A stretch of 25,886 nt of DNA from CAZVQX01 sp964629735. GTDB lineage: Bacteria > Bacillota_I > Bacilli_A > RF39 > UBA660. How positions within the stretch are numbered: position 1 is the stretch's first letter; each line of letters begins with the position of its first letter. The stretch covers positions 1-25,886 of the forward strand of contig CAZVQX010000011.1 of the NCBI GenBank assembly GCA_964629735.1. The letters run 5' to 3'. The notes under the pieces are model-generated. The model did no database searches and was not told the origin of the DNA. It saw nothing but the letters and a program-made list of their open reading frames with translations. Of the stretch, positions 22,830-25,886 are shown in pieces. The position numbers and the translations under genes are program-made.

Positions 22830-22851
22830 ATTATCATCCCCTAACATTATA
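22830..22851 (-). promoter_or_regulatory. Fused promoter/RBS module of clpP with TTG start
   Basis: On the minus strand TATAAT (22846-22851), 6 nt, GGATGAT (22833-22839), 3 nt, TTG (22829). Same spacing as the AGGTGAT modules, with a variant SD and a rare start codon. The -35 is poor. Confidence 0.55.
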
Positions 22852-22887
22852 ATAAGTGTAAAATATAAAAATTATTCATTGAAAAAT

Positions 22888-22916
22888 GTGACAAAAAATT
22901 ATTTTTTTGATAAAAT
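22888..22916 (+). promoter_or_regulatory. Promoter of the nucleoside-kinase/gapA unit
   Basis: GTGACA (22888-22893, 5/6), a 17-bp spacer, and TAAAAT (22911-22916) with TGA before it: good -35 plus extended -10. A second possible pair, TTGATA (22907-22912) and TAGAAT (22930-22935), also has 17-bp spacing but would start inside the SD. Confidence 0.6.
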
Positions 22917-22947
22917 GTAATTGACTAGATAGAATAGAGGGGATATT

Positions 22948-24606
22948 ATGGATAAAATGGTTACTGTTACTTTTCGTAATACAGTTACTAAAGAATTTCC
23001 GATAAATACAACTTTGTTGGAAGTAAGCAAAAGTTTTCAAAAATATTTTAATTTTCCTATTCTTATAGCTAAAGTTGATAATGATATTGTAGGACTTAGT
23101 GATAAGATAACCAAAAAATGTAATATTGATTTTTTTGATCGTAGTAGCACTGTTGGTCATAGTGTATATGCAAATAGTTTATACTATATGCTTGTTTTAG
23201 CAACTAAACGTATTTTAAATAAAGGTCAATTAGTTATTGAACACTCAATAGACAATGGTGTTTATTGTGAAATAATGGGTGTTGATATTGATAAACCAGT
23301 GGTCGAAAAAATCGAGGAAGAGATGAATCAAATAGTAAAAGAAGGTTATTTATTTACCAAAGTTAATGTTTCAAGATACGATACCATAAAATATTTTAAA
23401 AAGAATAATAGACTTGATAAAGTAAAAGCGTTAAAATATATTAGTAATAGTTATATCACATTATATCGTTTAGACGATTTATATGATTATTTTTATAGTG
23501 AGATGGTTTATAGTACTAAAGAGTTAGATAATTTTAAATTAACTTATATTAGCGATAATGGTTTTGTATTAAGTTATCCTAATGTAGATAATCCTGAATT
23601 GACTTTGGATTATGTTCACCACGAAATGTTGTATAAATCATTCTTAGATTACACAAAATGGGGTAGAGTATTAAATATCGCAAATGCTGCCGATTTAAAT
23701 AAAGTTGTATCAACAGGAAAATATGATGATTTAATTAGATTAGCAGAAGCATATTATAACGGTCAACTATCAAGAATTGCTGATAGGATTGCCGAAAACA
23801 AAAATGATATAAAGATTGTTTTAATGGCCGGGCCTTCTTCTAGTGGAAAAACGACTTCATCAAAAAAATTAGAAGTTTATTTGCAAAGCCACGGATTAAA
23901 AACACATCAAATATCATTAGATGATTACTTTTTAAATAGAGAAGATACACCAAAAGATGAATTTGGTAATTATGATTTTGAATCTATTAGGGCTATTGAT
24001 GTTGATTTGTTTAATCGTGATTTAACAGCCTTATTAAATGGTGAGGATGTTTTATTGCCGGAATTTAATTTTCTAACAGGTCAACGCGAGTATCGAAACA
24101 AGCGACTTTTATTAGGTAATAATGATATTATTATTATTGAGGGTTTACATGGCCTTAATGAAGAATTAACGATGTCAATTGAAAGAAAAAATAAATTTAA
24201 AATATATATAAGCCCATTAACCCAATTAAATATTGATAACCATAATCGTATTCATACGAGTGATACAAGAAAACTTAGAAGAATTGTTCGTGATAATAAG
24301 CATCGTGGTTATAATGCAGCGGATACTTTAAGAATGTGGGATCAAATTAGAAAAGGAGAAAAAGAATATATTTTCCCATATCAAGACGATGCTGATGTTA
24401 TATTGAATTCAGCATTAATATATGAATTATGTATTTTAAAAACATATGCTGAGCCGTTATTATTTTCAGTAGATGAGAATGACCCAGTATACCCTGAAGC
24501 TTTACGTTTAATTAATTTTTTAAGAAATTTTTTACCAATGCCAAGTGACGCTGTACCGAATGATTCAATTTTAAGAGAATTTATTGGTGGTAGTTGCTTT
24601 GAATAA
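22948..24606 (+). CDS. TGS/ThrRS-like domain fused to uridine-kinase-family nucleoside kinase
   Basis: The 552-aa protein joins a TGS domain (about 4-65), a region like the second additional domain of threonyl-tRNA synthetase (about 70-200; IDNGVYCEI), and a P-loop kinase of the uridine kinase/phosphoribulokinase family. The kinase part shows GPSSSGKT (295-302), SLDDYF, FNFLTGQ and IIIEGLHGLN. Such fusions are known in Bacillota and Thermotogae and usually annotated as nucleoside or uridine kinase. The HxxxH metal motif of the ThrRS editing-type domain is not seen (GHSVYANS instead), so editing is unlikely. The probable reaction is NTP-dependent phosphorylation of a nucleoside; the substrate is uncertain. 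It lies 16 nt upstream of gapA and is probably co-transcribed with it. Confidence 0.9.
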   Translation: MDKMVTVTFRNTVTKEFPINTTLLEVSKSFQKYFNFPILIAKVDNDIVGLSDKITKKCNIDFFDRSSTVGHSVYANSLYYMLVLATKRILNKGQLVIEHSIDNGVYCEIMGVDIDKPVVEKIEEEMNQIVKEGYLFTKVNVSRYDTIKYFKKNNRLDKVKALKYISNSYITLYRLDDLYDYFYSEMVYSTKELDNFKLTYISDNGFVLSYPNVDNPELTLDYVHHEMLYKSFLDYTKWGRVLNIANAADLNKVVSTGKYDDLIRLAEAYYNGQLSRIADRIAENKNDIKIVLMAGPSSSGKTTSSKKLEVYLQSHGLKTHQISLDDYFLNREDTPKDEFGNYDFESIRAIDVDLFNRDLTALLNGEDVLLPEFNFLTGQREYRNKRLLLGNNDIIIIEGLHGLNEELTMSIERKNKFKIYISPLTQLNIDNHNRIHTSDTRKLRRIVRDNKHRGYNAADTLRMWDQIRKGEKEYIFPYQDDADVILNSALIYELCILKTYAEPLLFSVDENDPVYPEALRLINFLRNFLPMPSDAVPNDSILREFIGGSCFE

Positions 24607-24622
24607 TAGAAAGAGGGATAAA

Positions 24623-25630
24623 ATGAAAAAAGTAGCAATTAATGGATTTGGAAGAATAGGACGATTAATTTTTAGAATAATGGAGGATGACCCTGATTTT
24701 GAAATTGTAGCAATTAATGATTTAACAGATGCTGAACAATTAGCATATTTATTAAAATATGATACAAGTCACCGTCGTTATCTAACAGATGAAATAAGTT
24801 ATACAGATGATAGCATTATTGTTAAAGGTAAAGAAATAAAAATATATGCAGAAAAAGATCCATCCGATTTGCCATGGAAAGAATTAGATATTGATTTTGT
24901 ATTTGAATGTACAGGTATTTTTACAAGTAAAGAAAAATCAATGGCACATATAGAAGCTGGTGCTAAAAAAGTTATTATTTCAGCTCCCGCTAAAGGAGAT
25001 TTAAAAACTATTGTTTATAACGTTAATGATGATATTTTAGATGGTAGCGAGCAAATTGTAAGTGCAGCAAGCTGTACAACCAATTGTCTAGCGCCTGTAG
25101 TTAAATTATTAGAAGAACACTATGGTATTAAAAAAGGTTATATGACAACAGTTCACGCTTATACAAATGATCAAACTGTATTAGATATATCACATAAAAA
25201 AGGTGCTAATTCAAGAAGAGGACGTGCAGCGGCAGCTAATATTATTCCATCGACAACTGGTGCAGCTAGTGCGATTGGTTTGGTATTACCAAATTTAAAA
25301 GGTAAACTAGATGGAAGTGCATTGAGAGTGCCGACGACCACTGGTTCAGTCGTTGATTTATCATTACAATTAAGTAAAAAAACATCTGTTGAAGAAATTA
25401 ATAAAATGTTTGCAAATAACCAAAATGAAACAATTGCATTTACTTTAGACCCAATCGTTTCATCTGATATAATCGGATCCCATTTAGGGGCTTTAATTGA
25501 TGGTCAATTAACTAATGTATTAGAAGTAGATGGTGAACAATTAGTAAAGGTAATAGCCTGGTATGATAATGAGATGGGCTATAGTGCACAAATGGTAAGG
25601 GTTGCAAAGAAATTATCTGAGTTAAATTAA
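24623..25630 (+). CDS. gapA: Glyceraldehyde-3-phosphate dehydrogenase (glycolytic)
   Basis: GAPDH converts glyceraldehyde-3-phosphate, NAD+ and phosphate to 1,3-bisphosphoglycerate. The 335-aa product from the ATG at 24623 (KKVAINGFGRIGR) has the standard length. It carries the NAD-binding GFGRIGR, D33 in INDL (favouring NAD+ over NADP+), the catalytic SAASCTTNC (C151) and HAYT (H178). It ends in the conserved AWYDNEMGYS segment. SD AGAGGGAT precedes the start. NAD+ preference suggests the catabolic enzyme. With the upstream kinase and its promoter it forms a two-gene unit closed by a terminator. No CggR repressor gene is adjacent, unlike the B. subtilis gapA operon. Confidence 0.97.
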   Translation: MKKVAINGFGRIGRLIFRIMEDDPDFEIVAINDLTDAEQLAYLLKYDTSHRRYLTDEISYTDDSIIVKGKEIKIYAEKDPSDLPWKELDIDFVFECTGIFTSKEKSMAHIEAGAKKVIISAPAKGDLKTIVYNVNDDILDGSEQIVSAASCTTNCLAPVVKLLEEHYGIKKGYMTTVHAYTNDQTVLDISHKKGANSRRGRAAAANIIPSTTGAASAIGLVLPNLKGKLDGSALRVPTTTGSVVDLSLQLSKKTSVEEINKMFANNQNETIAFTLDPIVSSDIIGSHLGALIDGQLTNVLEVDGEQLVKVIAWYDNEMGYSAQMVRVAKKLSELN

Positions 25631-25636
25631 AATATA

Positions 25637-25667
25637 AAAAGCTAAGATTAAAATAATCTTGGTTTTT
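25637..25667 (+). terminator. Terminator of gapA
   Basis: AAGATT (25644-25649) pairs with AATCTT (25655-25660), extended through two wobble pairs and one C-G pair to an A/T flank, followed by a T-run. Confidence 0.75.
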
Positions 25668-25707
25668 ATATTTTAATTAATTTAATTCAGTATTATATAT
25701 TTAATTT

Positions 25708-25736
25708 AAAGCATGATATTAATATAATGCTTTTTT
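25708..25736 (+). terminator. Second terminator-like hairpin after gapA
   Basis: AAAGCAT (25708-25714) pairs with ATGCTTT (25727-25733) around an AT-only loop, followed by Ts to 25736. It may be a back-up terminator or the end of a very short transcript; between 25668 and 25707 I see no gene or clear promoter. Confidence 0.55.
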
Positions 25737-25778
25737 AACTCGAAAAAGATTAAATTTAGATTTTAGTAATTTACAGTG

Positions 25779-25807
25779 TTAATATATATATATGACATGT
25801 TTAAAAT
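25779..25807 (+). promoter_or_regulatory. Possible promoter of the prepilin-like gene
   Basis: TTAATA (25779-25784), a 17-bp spacer and TAAAAT (25802-25807) lie before a G-rich SD (GGGGCGAT, 25811-25818). The region is AT-only repeats (TATATATA), so the call is weak. Confidence 0.35.
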
Positions 25808-25821
25808 AATGGGGCGATATT

Positions 25822-25886
25822 ATGAATAAACAAGGTTTTACAATATTAGAATTATTAGCAACAATTATAATATTAACTGTTATATT
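25822..25886 (+). CDS. Type IV prepilin-like protein, 5' fragment
   Basis: Only the first 21 codons are inside the window. They read MNKQGFTILELLATIIIL...: a short basic leader, the prepilin peptidase site after Gly (G/FT), Glu at +5 of the mature protein, and the start of the hydrophobic assembly helix. This is the class III signal of type IV pilins and pseudopilins. It could be a ComGC-like competence pseudopilin or a pilin of another system; the rest lies beyond the right edge. Confidence 0.85.
   Translation, partial: MNKQGFTILELLATIIILTVI

Noticed and set aside
22852..22947. CtsR operator expected near clpP
   Set aside because: No paired GGTCAAA-type heptamers. Isolated GTGACA and TTGACT strings are single and fit promoter elements better.
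22876..23160. Minus-strand open frame across the kinase gene start and intergenic region
   Set aside because: It covers the kinase promoter and TGS domain, and its product is a low-complexity Asn/Ile/Phe sequence without an SD.
25779..25796. TATATATA tract before the prepilin-like gene as a repeat element
   Set aside because: A short AT dinucleotide run is unremarkable in DNA this AT-rich, and there is no second copy or flanking repeat.

Overview
The window is about 26 kb of very AT-rich DNA, roughly 27-28% G+C by eye. Its gene set is that of a spore-forming Bacillota of the Bacilli type: RNase J, FtsY/YlxM/Ffh, EzrA, a rhodanese-less ThiI, two alpha/beta-type SASPs, a CotD-like coat protein, a DacF-like carboxypeptidase and a PdaC-like deacetylase. 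It uses the standard code (UGG for Trp; UGA and UAA both as stops). I see no mobile element, CRISPR array, rRNA or tRNA. The gene set does not fix genus or family; an uncultured gut Bacilli lineage with a compact genome is my guess.

Layout. 1-2,390: the promoter of a leftward gene just outside the window, an 85-aa unknown protein, a 25-aa YjcZ-like hydrophobic peptide on the minus strand, and minus-strand RNase J1. 2,390-8,360: signal-recognition-particle locus, ftsY - 3-TM protein - ylxM - HerA-like ATPase - L-lactate dehydrogenase as one tight unit, then ffh and cotD on their own signals. 8,360-12,800: envelope block with two tandem VanY-like D,D-carboxypeptidases (minus), dacF (plus) and pdaC (minus). 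12,880-16,320: uvsE, then a 53-aa gene, tyrS and a sugar-transfer-type ATP-grasp gene. 16,314-17,090: rpsD (minus) behind a structured leader of about 160 nt. 17,210-20,840: ezrA, thiI and two SASP genes. 20,850-22,255: a Cys/His protein and a 4-TM protein, both unknown. 22,254-25,670: clpP (minus), diverging from a TGS/ThrRS-like/nucleoside-kinase fusion and gapA. The right edge cuts a type IV prepilin-like gene.

The order tyrS/rpsD/ezrA/thiI/SASP resembles what I recall of Bacillus subtilis, minus the cysteine desulfurase gene between ezrA and thiI. Protein targeting (FtsY, Ffh, YlxM), wall editing (two VanY, DacF, PdaC, EzrA) and spore protection (SASPs, CotD, YjcZ-like, UvsE) are the shared themes.

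The most unusual signal is regulatory. Seven genes (ftsY, ffh, both vanY-like genes, uvsE, ezrA, clpP) share one promoter/ribosome-site module: a -10 hexamer, exactly 6 nt, AGGTGAT (GGATGAT in clpP), 3-4 nt, then the start codon. The predicted transcript start falls on the first base of the Shine-Dalgarno, giving 10-11 nt leaders. Most convergent gene pairs share a bidirectional hairpin terminator, often overlapping a stop codon.
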